Positions 10,990-19,796 of a DNA stretch of 20,519 nt are shown one piece after another. This stretch comes from Rhizophagus sp. LPA8_4_AMF. Its lineage: Eukaryota > Glomeromycota > Glomeromycetes > Glomerales > Glomeraceae. Both the position numbers and the translations under genes were made by a program. Numbering within the stretch: the stretch's first letter is position 1; the number at the start of each line of letters is the position of its first letter. The stretch is taken from the NCBI GenBank assembly GCA_021464525.1, contig JADRCO010001296.1, forward strand, positions 1 to 20,519. Direction: 5' to 3'. The notes under the pieces were generated by a model. The model was not told the DNA's origin. It did not search any database and saw only the letters and a program-made list of their open reading frames with translations.

Positions 10990-11180
10990 CAATTATTGTC
11001 TAACTCAATCTTCTTGTAATTGTAACTAATCACTCTTATCAGGTTTGGTCACGTGAAATTTAATGGCTTGGGCAAGAAGGTCAAATATTTTGTCTTTAGG
11101 AAAAAAAGTTGGTTTATAAAAGAACACAATATAAAAGTTTTTGTATTTTAAGTGAAAAAGTGATTTTATTACAAAAGAAC

Positions 11181-11836
11181 TTATTGTAACCGAAAAATTA
11201 TAGTGTTTAGAATAGTTAGTGAACTAAAGTTTGAACTAGTCTCTCTTAAAATTTCATGTCCTGTTGACGTAGCTTTACCTTTTGATGACGATAATGTATT
11301 TATAATCTCTTCAAGCCAGGATCGGATGGTAGATTTTTAAGGTTAATTCATTTTCGTCCATGTGTATTGAATCCATTGTCCCGACTCCCAATAGTTCCAA
11401 TAGTTTCAACACTATTAATACTCATATTATCATCAATTGACTGCTCTTCATGTTTATTCTCTGCAATTGGATTTATATTTAAGTGCAACATCAGCGTAGA
11501 TCTTGATGTAGATTTTTTAGTGGATTTTGCTGAAGTAACTAACGCTAATGAAAATGAAGTAGATGCTGGAGTTGAATATGAAGTTGCCCCTACTGGTAAA
11601 GAAGTAACTGCTGATGGTGCAGGAGTAGGAAGAGATGGTAAAATAAAATCTAAAATTTCTAAGAAAAAATGTAAATTAATTTTTATTTTAATTTATTATT
11701 TTCTAATTAATTTTCTTTTTAATTTTTTGTATTTTTTTAATTAATTTTTCGCGTATTTTTTTCATTATTTTCATATAATTTTGTTTTCTTTAAAAGTTCT
11801 ATCTAGCTGTTCTTGCAAATTATTATTGTCGTTCAT
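11181..11836 (-). pseudogene. Decayed gene for a coiled-coil / Ser-Thr-rich protein
   Basis: From ATG at 11836 the frame reads MNDNNNLQEQLDRTFKENK and then meets repeated TAA/TGA codons in a Lys/Asn/Glu-rich segment that looks like a former coiled coil with Glu codons turned to stops. From about 11665 one frame is open for some 100 codons: LPSLPTPAPSAVTSLPVGA, a Ser/Thr/Ala-rich linker, then KHEEQSIDDNMSINSVETIG and NGFNTHGRK before TGA. After the TGA, INLKNLPSDPG continues in frame, and after a 1-nt shift LEEIINTLSSSKGKATSTGH and EILRETSSNFSSLTI follow to a stop at 11181. I do not know the function. The plus-strand open frame over the same DNA is its shadow. Confidence 0.6.
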
Positions 11837-11840
11837 AATC

Positions 11841-12600
11841 GAATGAAAAGTCATGTGAAAGTATAAATGTTAAATAAACAAAGTAGTGAAAAATAAGGAG
11901 AAAAACAATGAAAAAATACGTGGATTTTTTATTTGTGAATAATCGAGTCTCAATACTATTCAAAGAAATTAAGAGAGTGTTAGCACTGGAACATTGTAAT
12001 AAGAGCTAAAGTGTTAAACTAAGATTTTTTTTTTTTTCACGTTCATTTTCATTTTTTTTACGTTTTTTTTTAATAATGACTTGGCATTTATTTATAAGAA
12101 ATGGCTTTTACATAACATAGCCAATTCGTATATTTACTAAAAAAGCAGAAACTGATTATATCCGTCATACAAAATTAAAGTAATATTTACTAGAAAAATT
12201 TAATTTAACACTCAAAAATAAATTCCTTATAACAACAAACATTCACTTAATAAATTATATGATTTACCTTTCATATTTCTTGTCAAAATTTTGTATAACT
12301 TTTCCTTGTTACTTGTGAATCCTTCAATTATGTTATGTTTAAACATAGTATTCATTTGGAATAGCTTTAAAATTTAATTGAATTTCTAGGAACCAAATTA
12401 GCAAATTCAAGGTAAAATTATTCATTCTGCGAAGTTTATAATTTTACTGTGTAATTAAGAATTATATATAAATAAATGCGGAAATGAGTGGAATTAATCG
12501 ATAATATTATAATATACATTTTTGTAAAAAGAAATAGTAAAGTGAAGAAAATAGATTTAGAAATACAAAATAAATAAATAAAGAATAAATACATATCTAA
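11841..12600. other. AT-rich gene-free stretch
   Basis: No gene is supported. It contains long T runs at about 12027-12073 and a 14-bp palindrome TATGTTTAAACATA near 12334. It lies between the decayed coiled-coil gene and the 3' end of the seven-transmembrane gene. Confidence 0.5.
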
Positions 12601-12622
12601 TTTTTTTTTTTAAAAAAAAAAA
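12601..12622. terminator. T11-A11 perfect palindrome at the 3' side of the seven-transmembrane gene
   Basis: Eleven T are followed by eleven A, a self-complementary 22-mer, about 40 bp beyond the gene's second stop (12664-12666). Its position suggests a 3'-end or boundary role. That is inference; it may simply be homopolymer expansion. Confidence 0.3.
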
Positions 12623-12663
12623 TATTGTTCGTGGTATGAAATTACGAGTTTTAAAATTATAAA

Positions 12664-12750
12664 CTATTGTATAACAATGTTTGGATTTTCATCAAGCGTT
12701 GACATTTTCGTTACTGAAGTTACGCCACTAAAATTACTACTTCTTCGATC
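12664..12750 (-). other. In-frame coding-like extension behind the seven-transmembrane gene's stop
   Basis: After TAG at 12753-12751 the same frame stays open for 28 codons, DRRSSNFSGVTSVTKMSTLD then ENPNIVIQ, before TAG at 12666-12664. The composition continues the Ser/Thr-rich tail, which suggests the first stop is a recent nonsense change. Alternatively TTTCATAG at the stop could act as a splice acceptor. Confidence 0.5.
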
Positions 12751-14031
12751 CTATGAAAGATCTTTGTCTAGATCATTATCTTTAGATGATTTTGGAAGTC
12801 TATCTATTATTTCTTCCGTATTCTCATCATCATATTCATTATCTTCTTCATATTCTTCTCCATTATCATTTCTGCAAAGACGTTTCCCTACTACAACATT
12901 TGCCCACTCAAAGAACGACAATCTTCTCATTGACACAACAGCTATTGTGTTGTCTTCAATTTGACTGTGAGTTGAACTGGTTTGAGCATGCGATGAATGT
13001 TTACGGAGATCATTACTATTATAATGAGGACTACGTACACTTTTGAGTGATTTTTCAGATTCTGCTGAACCACCACTTGATCCCTTTTTTTTATCTTTTC
13101 CCTCAATGACTCGTACAATCTCAGCATCAGCAGTAATTACATAAGATAATGCAATAATTATTATTCCTTTTAAAGTAAATGATGGTACTTCGGAAGAGAA
13201 TTGTGCAATATCCGTAATAGCTTGAAAATGAAAGACGAAAGATATGAATAATCGCAAGAAATTCCAATACATAACAGCTGTGAATAATGATCGTTTGCTT
13301 TTAATATTTGTTGATAGTTGAAAAGCATTCTTATTAGCGCTGACTAATATTTGAACTAAGCGGAAAGTTACAAATGTGTCTATAAGAAATTCTACGAGAA
13401 TTCCACTAACGGCATAAGGTATAGGACTAGAAGTGACAATATCACAAATAACTACATCAACTTCAGGAACGTATAAGGTAGATGTCCGTTGAAAAATAAG
13501 ATATGGAATCTGAAAATAGTGGATTATTATTATTATTATTATTATTTAATAAAAAGAGTAAATTATTAGAAAAAAACCTACCGACAGTGCAACTTTAATT
13601 GAAAATAATATAATACTTATCCATTTATCTAACCTATGATTTTGTACGTTACGTATTTGTCTTAAACGCCATAACAAGGACGCTGATAATGATAATCTCA
13701 CTATAACATTTCCGACCATTGTAACTTCCAGAAGAGCAATACATTGAGTGTACGTAGCAATTTTTGGTGTCATATAAAGACCCAAAATACTTCCATAACG
13801 CATGATATTACCAAAATTGAAAATAATTTTAAGCATATTCGAAGTATTTGTTTGACGAGCTTTGTACAGTATCATTGAAATGAACAAATTGTGAAAAGAT
13901 ACCTATATAAAAGAATAAAATGTTGATATTAAAAGGAATAATTTTTTAATTGATGTATCAAATAAAAGAATTACCATAATAACTGCACCTATCCAAAATC
14001 CTATATATGATTGAATCTGAAGAAAGTTCAT
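12751..14031 (-). CDS. Seven-transmembrane protein with Ser-rich, acidic cytoplasmic tail
   Basis: Three exons: 14031-13975 (19 aa), 13902-13582 (107 aa) and 13509-12751 (252 aa plus stop), 378 aa in all. Hydrophobic segments lie at about 8-32, 45-63, 70-97, 113-133, 157-181, 200-224 and 236-258, a seven-helix layout like G-protein-coupled-receptor-type or other fungal integral membrane proteins. After helix 7 comes a basic KDKKKG, then a Ser-rich stretch (GSSGGSAESEKSLKSVRS), NTIAVVSMRRLSFFEWANVV and an acidic cluster (EEYEEDNEYDDENTEE). The tail is presumably cytosolic and its serines are candidate phosphorylation sites. The start is the only ATG before helix 1, and both splice junctions are in phase 0. 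I do not recognise a named family; ligand and role are unknown. A further 28 sense codons follow the stop (separate entry). Confidence 0.85.
13510..13581 (-). other. Intron 2 of the seven-transmembrane gene (72 nt)
   Basis: The donor is TCG|GTAGGT after KVALS and the acceptor TTTTCAG|ATTCCA before IPYLIFQ, phase 0. It falls inside helix 4 and has the same length as intron 1. Confidence 0.8.
13523..13546. repeat. (ATT)8 microsatellite in an intron
   Basis: Eight perfect ATT units lie within intron 2 of the seven-transmembrane gene, just upstream of its acceptor. They are likely to vary in length between strains. Confidence 0.9.
13903..13974 (-). other. Intron 1 of the seven-transmembrane gene (72 nt)
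   Basis: The donor is ATG|GTAATT after GAVIM and the acceptor TATATAG|GTATCT before VSFHNLF. The intron falls inside helix 1 and keeps the frame (phase 0). Confidence 0.8.
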
Positions 14032-14129
14032 TTTGTATAGAGTTTCTTGAAATGTAAAAAAAAAGACTTTAAAATATTTGTATATAAAGTGGGTTCAAAA
14101 ATTGAACATAAAATTTCTAAAGTTCCTTC

Positions 14130-14138
14130 TATTTATAA
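14130..14138 (-). promoter_or_regulatory. Candidate TATA element of the seven-transmembrane gene
   Basis: The minus strand reads TTATAAATA about 100 bp upstream of the ATG at 14031, a normal position for a fungal TATA box with a short 5' UTR. A second similar site, TATAAATAG, lies near 14310-14318. Both are common words in DNA this AT-rich. Confidence 0.35.
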
Positions 14139-14420
14139 CACAATAAAAAATATAAAGAAAGAAAGTCGATAAAAAATCATAACACAATATTATACATTTT
14201 CCATTTAAATCTTTTAACAGAACAATGCTAACGAAATCAAAAATTGTAAGATATCATATATTGTTAACTTCCATATATTGAACTGTAAAACTTTACGTTT
14301 AAATGTTCTATAAATAGAAAAACCATAGGTGTTATTCTTCAAAACTCTGAAATGAGGTTGCCATTTGTATTCCATTTCATTTTCTCTGTATGTAGTTTTA
14401 TCTGCAATAATTTTGGACTT

Positions 14421-14790
14421 CTTTTTTTGTAAACAAAAATTTCGGCGGTGTCACGTGATCAGGACGCAAATTTCTGCATGACAATATTATGAAAATCATC
14501 TTTATTTTATGTTTATAACAAATTAAAATTTGCAAAACAAAAAAAATAGCCTTTTGACATTTTCTGCCTTTTCTTAGAAGTTAATTTTTTTCTTTTTTTG
14601 TAAACGTGAATACCAAAAAATTTCGTCGGTGTCACGACTGTCACGTCATCAGGATACGCAAATTTCATACAATGAAAATCATCTGTTTCAGGTGGTTGTA
14701 TTTAGAAATTTTGTATTTACTTAAATTAAAATTGTAAAACAAATAAAACAATCAATTGCCTTTTTGACGTTTTCTTAACAGTTAATGTCT
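14421..14790. repeat. Tandem duplication, two copies of about 171 bp
   Basis: CTTTTTTTGTAAAC starts copies at 14421 and 14592. Both continue with AATTTCG(G/T)CGGTGTCACG, then CAGGA..CGCAAATTT, ATGAAAATCATCT, an AAATTAAAATT..AAAACAAA segment and CCTTTT(T)GAC(A/G)TTTTCT. Copy 1 contains TCACGTGATC, while copy 2 has GTCACGTCATC. The duplication lies upstream of the minus-strand seven-transmembrane gene. Confidence 0.75.
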
Positions 14791-15153
14791 TTTTTACAAT
14801 TTTAAATTAATAATTGGTTCGACTTATAATGGTTTACAATGTACATGAAATATATTTAGACAAAAGCCAATATTTATTTATGCCAAAGAAGTCATCATTG
14901 AGGCATTTCCTAAAATTGGAATCAATGAAGATCTATGAAACCGTTATTTTGCGTCAGACATTAAACGACATTAACATTTATTAATTCACCGTCTCCTTTA
15001 AAATTTATATTTTTAAAATATGAAATGAAACATTTTTTTTAAGGAGATTAAAGAGTATTAAGAAAATTTAAATGATTTCATTAATTTAATTGATGCCCGC
15101 TGATCACACGGTATTTCAAATATAACATTAAAAACTTTATATAAACTATATTG

Positions 15154-15291
15154 AAATTTGATATTTCATATCTATAGGTGCCGTCGTTGAATTGCCAAAT
15201 TAAAATTACGGCATTACGGCAATTTAATGTATTACTACGGTATAAGTTTCATATGCCGTAATTAATTCCGACGGCAAGTAAATATCAAATT
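15154..15291. mobile_element. Foldback / MITE-like element
   Basis: The inner ends TGCCGTCG (15179-15186) and CGACGGCA (15269-15276) are perfect inverted repeats. The outer ends AAATTTGATATTT (15154-15166) and AAATATCAAATT (15280-15291) are inverted too. The core repeats GCCGTA/TACGGC several times. No clear target duplication is visible, so the class is unknown. Confidence 0.55.
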
Positions 15292-15309
15292 ACTAATTTT
15301 TCGTTTGAA

Positions 15310-15329
15310 GATTGGAAAATTTTCCAATC
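15310..15329. repeat. 20-bp perfect palindrome
   Basis: GATTGGAAAATTTTCCAATC is fully self-complementary with no loop. It lies just outside the foldback element. Confidence 0.8.
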
Positions 15330-15667
15330 AAATTTACTCATTATTACAATGAATTGGTTGGTACACCATGGACTATTAATCATATCAAGGTTGTGAATAA
15401 TTATCAGAAGAAAAGTGTAATTAGATAAAAATTCTATTTAATTTTTCTTAAATACTTCATTATTTATATAAGTATATTCAATTTTTATAGATAAAATTAA
15501 TTTTTATACTAATATTTAAGATAAAAAAAATCAAAATAATTGATTATTATTTGAATTCACTTCTAATAGAGAATTTTTTTTGATCGGAGTAACTCGAGTC
15601 AATGACATAATGCGAACAAAACTTGCTCATAATTTTGGCCAACTTTACACAGAATTTTACTACCAAT

Positions 15668-15705
15668 CACGTGAAATCTTGCGAGTCTAAGCCCTTTATA
15701 AAATT
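15668..15705 (+). promoter_or_regulatory. Possible orphan promoter: CACGTG plus TATA-like
   Basis: CACGTG (15668-15673) is followed by CCCTTTATAAAATTCGGG (about 15692-15709) in a patch richer in GC than its surroundings. Only a 27-codon frame (MILNLKKHTIYKYQHQQTHF...) follows, from 15728. No recognisable gene lies downstream. Confidence 0.3.
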
Positions 15706-16135
15706 CGGGACGCGCGTTAGTAATTCAATGATACTGAACTTAAAAAAACATACAATATACAAATATCAACACCAACAAACGCACTTCATAGCCGACAGCC
15801 ATTTGTGAGTAACGAATTGAGCAAAAGAAACTGCAACACGTCATTCGGTGTAATCTATTATTTTAAACTTCTATATTATTAAAGTACGCCTGATCAAGAA
15901 ATTGTATGTTTGGCGTATATAATAATAATTTCATGTCAAATGATTAATACGTCGCGTACAATTATAAGTGATTGTCAATCGTTTAATATATGGCGTTATC
16001 GTTCAGCCAGTAAGATCATTTAGACTTTTACTGATCGATATTGTTTTAAATTGATCAATATTATTTATGAGTTTATAACAATATTGTGTAAAGCTTATTA
16101 AAAGCTAATCAAATAAAGTTAGTTTATTTTATCAG

Positions 16136-16313
16136 TCAATATGATCAGTGAGGGCAGAACGATAACACTTTTATTGGATGTGGGCTATATCGGTCACAGG
16201 GACCTTTATTGATTGGTGAAAATGGCCACTACGTGGCCCATTTTCATCCAATCATTCGGTCCTGTGACCGATATAGATCCAATAATATGTGTTTATTGAA
16301 CTGACCATATTGA
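16136..16313. mobile_element. Long near-perfect hairpin (foldback MITE-like), 178 bp
   Basis: TCAATATGATCAGT at the left pairs with ACTGACCATATTGA at the right. Inside, TATTGGAT, TATATCGGTCACAGG, GATTGG and GAAAATGG on the left pair with CCATTTTC, CCAATC, CCTGTGACCGATATA and ATCCAATA on the right, around a centre near CCACTACGTGGCCC. Nearly the whole element is arm. There is no coding frame and no convincing target duplication. Confidence 0.75.
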
Positions 16314-17184
16314 ATCATATTGCTATTACAAAATCATTCGCATTTCTATACAATTCATCTATTCAATATGAAATGGAATTTAAAGGCTTTAGTTAATATT
16401 ATGTATGACGATTGTTTGATGTAAATTATTATTTTTTTAAAATTTCTTTTGTACTTTGATGCGTATAATAAAAAATTTGGATAATCAACCAAAATTAAAA
16501 AAATTCTGAGGTTGTTTTGCGCAACAGCTGTACTAATTGTTCAGAAGAATGAATATACGCATCTTGTAATTAAATTTGATAAATGACTATATTTATTGTT
16601 ACGATATACCGACAACATGGAAAAAAATGGTTTTAGAAAATAGACAACGTGAAAAGAATTAAAAGTAAACCCTCACAGAAGAAGAGGAAAGAAAATTCTT
16701 TAAACAGCAATAATTTATTATTGTTACATATTATTTAATTACAATAGTCAATTTTATCATTTTTTTTTAAAAAAAAAAAATAAAATCATTCGAAAAAAAA
16801 TCTCTTTCGTACTAGATCTTAAACGATCACAAAAAAAATTAAAAAAACAATTACTATTAATATTAGATATATTAATTGTGAAAAAAATTCCAATAAATTA
16901 TTCGATTACAATGTAAAAATTATTACAAAATTTAAATATAACAAGAAATTTTATAATCAAAAATATTTCTTTGAATACAATAAATATATCTCTTAAATAA
17001 ATTAACGCAAATACTTATATTGAACTTATTGAGTTGATATAAATATTAATCATTTAACTCTTTGTATTAAAACTTAAAATTGATCGATTTATTTGTATAC
17101 TTTGATTTTACAGGAGTATATTAAATATTGCCTAATTTGGAAGTTTTGTTAACAAAATAATTCTTTTGGATTTTTCTACTGTAG
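16314..17184. other. AT-rich gene-free stretch with a T9-A12 palindrome
   Basis: No gene is supported. T9 then A12 (16760-16780) repeats the poly-T/poly-A arrangement seen at 12601 and 20064, and further A runs follow. Confidence 0.5.
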
Positions 17185-17294
17185 GTGAAAAACCGGCATC
17201 GGAATTACTATCGGATCATGGAAAATTTTCCAAGTTAATTAACGAATTAATGACCTTTTTGCGGGTTTCACACGGAAAACGCATTTTAAACTAG
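17185..17294 (+). pseudogene. Coding-like terminal exon fragment, possibly from an ABC-type transporter
   Basis: TTTCTACTGTAG looks like a splice acceptor and is followed by an open frame EKPASELLSDHGKFSKLINE, LMTFLRVSHGKRILN and a stop. The first part resembles the ..PxxLL..GKFSKL.. closing segment of ABC transporters, from memory of the family only. No upstream exons were found, so this is at best a detached relic. Confidence 0.25.
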
Positions 17295-17540
17295 TACATA
17301 TACGGTAATTTAATAATCATAAAAGCATATATTTTGTTATATATTGTGGTTTCAGTATAAAACATTAAGAAACTATCAATCATAATGATCTAACAAAGAA
17401 TTGAACTAATAATTTATAATTAAATCATTGCAGCTCCTGAATTGTGATTATGTATAGAAACAAATAACCTTAGCTCCCGCATTATAAACTAATACATACA
17501 TGGTAATTATATTCGAACAAAAGCATTTTTATTATGTACA
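17281..17540. repeat. Direct repeat pair, spacing 198 bp
   Basis: GCATTTTAAACTAGTACATA (17281) recurs as GCATTATAAACTAATACATA (17479). Both continue with a GGTAATT segment and AAAAGCAT. Each copy is about 60 bp and clearly diverged. Confidence 0.6.
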
Positions 17541-18299
17541 CTTAATGCAACAATAACCAAATACGTAAACAAAATCGGAGTTTGCGTTCTTCCAAAAGAA
17601 ATATATAAATGCTAAATTTTATGCTGTCTTTTTTTCTTGAAAAAATCATTAAATCATAGTATCAAATATCCCAAACATTAATATCAAATCAACTTTTATC
17701 TTTTCATGACCATGACATATCAACTGTTCTCTCTTTATCGCGATTTCACAATACTTTTCGTATCAATCTCTAATAAAAGCTCCTTAAAGCAAAATAAATT
17801 CGCGCCATTATAATATCTAATTATACAACTAGAACTAAATATGCCAACGAACAGGACAAATGGTCATGATAATATACAAGAATATTTAATTAAAAATCAT
17901 CATGATTTTTTGCGTCAAAACTTACGTCAATCATTATAGAATTCTTTATTAAAATATTAAAAGTTATCGAAGAACTTGTAAACAAGCTAGTGTCATCATA
18001 TTATCAATATTGATAAAGAATACAAAATTATTATTAGATCAAACTATTGTATTGATAATACTATAAACTTGAAAGTTATAACGTGTTATTCAAAGATAAC
18101 ACATTTGACCTCGGATCCTTTACAAACTTATAGAATTAAAACATAATATATATATATATATTTTAGTATTTTAATAACTATTAACAACTGAAACACTTTT
18201 GTGTTATTTAAATATTGGACTATGAAATATTTAAACTAATAATTATTAATAATAAGACGTGATAAAATATTTATTTGTACAAAGAAAAAAAGCCAATTA
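17541..18299. other. AT-rich gene-free stretch
   Basis: No gene is supported. A 33-codon plus-strand frame beginning MPTNRTNGHDNIQEYLIKNH (17840) is too short to call. Confidence 0.45.
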
Positions 18300-18510
18300 T
18301 ACTTGTGAATGGGCCAGTTGTCCCACACAAAATTACAAGTGGTTTATCTTTTTTTTATTTTAAGAGGTTTAGATATTAACATAACTTACATTTGTTGATG
18401 AATTTGACCTTGAGGTGTCTGGCCGTCATATGTGAAAGATTTGATAACTTAGCTATATTTGTAAAATCAATTCATCTTCTAAATTTACTTAAGAGAGCAG
18501 GAAGAGGATC
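18300..18510 (-). pseudogene. Weak coding relic, possibly the start of a MiaA-like tRNA isopentenyltransferase
   Basis: On the minus strand MTARHLKVKFINK ends at a strong donor (AAAT|GTAAGTT at 18390/18389). After 42 nt, ..AAAAAAG|AT begins KPLVILCGTTGPFTSIIG. The PLVIL.GTTG phrase resembles the P-loop entry of tRNA dimethylallyltransferases, but the Lys of GxTGxGKS is missing and the frame soon stops. A 42-nt intron is shorter than the others here. This is a weak, low-confidence reading. Confidence 0.2.
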
Positions 18511-18789
18511 AATATTTTTTGATAAAATTTGGCGGTGTGTAGTAAAAAAGAAAAATTAAAATTGCTCTTAATACATGTATATCTTAGAAAATTATAAAAT
18601 ATAAGTAACGATGAGGATCTTCACATTAAATAATCATGATTTTCATCAATAAATTACTCCATTATTAGAATATTTTAAATTAAAATTATTATGTCTTATT
18701 TTGTATTGCTAGGAATTTTCAGTATCATCAGATAAAGAGAAAGTGATAGTGTTGTATTGAATTACTCATATTACTGTATAACGCCAAGG

Positions 18790-19053
18790 CAGGGATGATG
18801 ATATTTTGTGGTGATATAAAGTAAATTTTGTGTGTGATAAAAGTAAATTATGTGAAATTCTGTGATTTGACCAGAATTATGCAAGGTTAGCCAACATTAC
18901 GATTTGTAAATTCTGGCCAAATTTAGTGTCAGCCGGCATTATGATGATTGCAAATCCTAAATCAGGTCAAAAACTTGAAAATTATCAACATTTTTTAGCC
19001 CAATTTTGTGATTTTCTGTGAAATTCTGTGATCACAAAAAATCATCGTCCCTG
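18790..19053. mobile_element. Non-autonomous hAT-type MITE, 264 bp, with 8-bp target duplication
   Basis: The left end CAGGGATGATGATATTTTGT and the inverted right end (read as CAGGGACGATGATTTTTTGT) match at 18 of 20 positions. The element is flanked on both sides by the identical octamer CGCCAAGG (18782-18789 and 19054-19061). CAG-type ends with an 8-bp duplication are the hallmark of hAT transposition. There is no transposase frame. GTGAAATTCTGTGAT occurs twice inside (18851 and 19018). Confidence 0.9.
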
Positions 19054-19198
19054 CGCCAAGGATCCTTTGTAAAATTGGAAATAAAGCTTCATACCAAAGT
19101 TTAATAATCATTAGTATGAAAAGAGAGAGTCAAGTCATTTTCAATTCTTTGAGTACCATTCGAGAAATGAATGTCTTTAAAATTTTCATAATTAGGCG

Positions 19199-19788
19199 TA
19201 GGGATTGGAATCGATTGTCATTTGGAGAATCGATTATAGAATCGACTAATCGCGAATATGATAATCGAATCTCAAGATTCGATTGTAAGATTCGATTTTC
19301 GATTTTCGATTAATCGATTCTAATCGATTTTATGCACTATAAAAATACAACATTTGAGATGTTATGATTGATCCTGATTTAATGAAAAATCGAATCTTTT
19401 GACACTACTATAATTTTTATGTATATATATGCATTTACATTCATGTTTTATATTCATTATCGTGTTTTTTTTTGTGAATTTATACTTGTTAATAATTATT
19501 ATGTTCATTTGTCAAAAAAAAAAAAAATTTTTTATTAATATAATTCGGGACCAATTCATAATGCCGGCCAGAATTAGAATTTTATTTAACTCGTTATAAA
19601 CTATCTTTTTTATATATTTTTTTAAGTTAAGCTATTCATCTAAGAGTCACATTACTCGTAATTCGTGCCAATACTATGAACTTGACTAAAGCTACCACCA
19701 ATGTAATAGATTTGATTTTTTTTTCGATAATCGATTTAAAATCGATTTTCGATAGATTCGATTTTAGTAGAATCGATTCCAATCCCTA
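19199..19788. mobile_element. Non-autonomous hAT-type element, 590 bp, with 8-bp target duplication
   Basis: The ends TAGGGATTGGAATCGATT and AATCGATTCCAATCCCTA are perfect 18-bp inverted repeats, flanked by identical octamers ATTAGGCG (19191-19198 and 19789-19796). Both sub-terminal regions are packed with (A)ATCGATT words. There is no transposase; the 65-codon plus-strand frame at 19116-19313 crosses the element's left border and is spurious. An A13-T6 run lies inside near 19515. Confidence 0.93.
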
Positions 19789-19796
19789 ATTAGGCG

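Larger units (their letters stand above)
9946..11180. other. Gene-free stretch outside the repeat copy at 10478-10567
   Basis: The region is somewhat richer in GC than its surroundings between 10190 and 10420 and at 10840-11090, but stops occur in all frames on both strands and no family is recognised. It may hold remains of non-coding transposon sequence. The site cluster at 10939-10989 is listed separately. Confidence 0.45.

Noticed and set aside
11367..11744. 125-codon plus-strand frame with a signal-peptide-like start, at first sight a small secreted protein
   Set aside because: The opposite strand reads as a Ser/Thr/Pro-rich protein with sensible composition and continues beyond it with coding character. 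The plus-strand frame ends in an AT-driven Phe/Leu/Asn run.
12677..13046. Two plus-strand frames rich in Ser and His
   Set aside because: They are shadows of the seven-transmembrane gene's last exon.
15623..15808. 61-codon plus-strand frame
   Set aside because: Needs a non-ATG start and spans the TATA-like region; no protein features.
19116..19313. 65-codon plus-strand frame
   Set aside because: It crosses the left border of the 590-bp hAT element, so it cannot be an ancestral gene.
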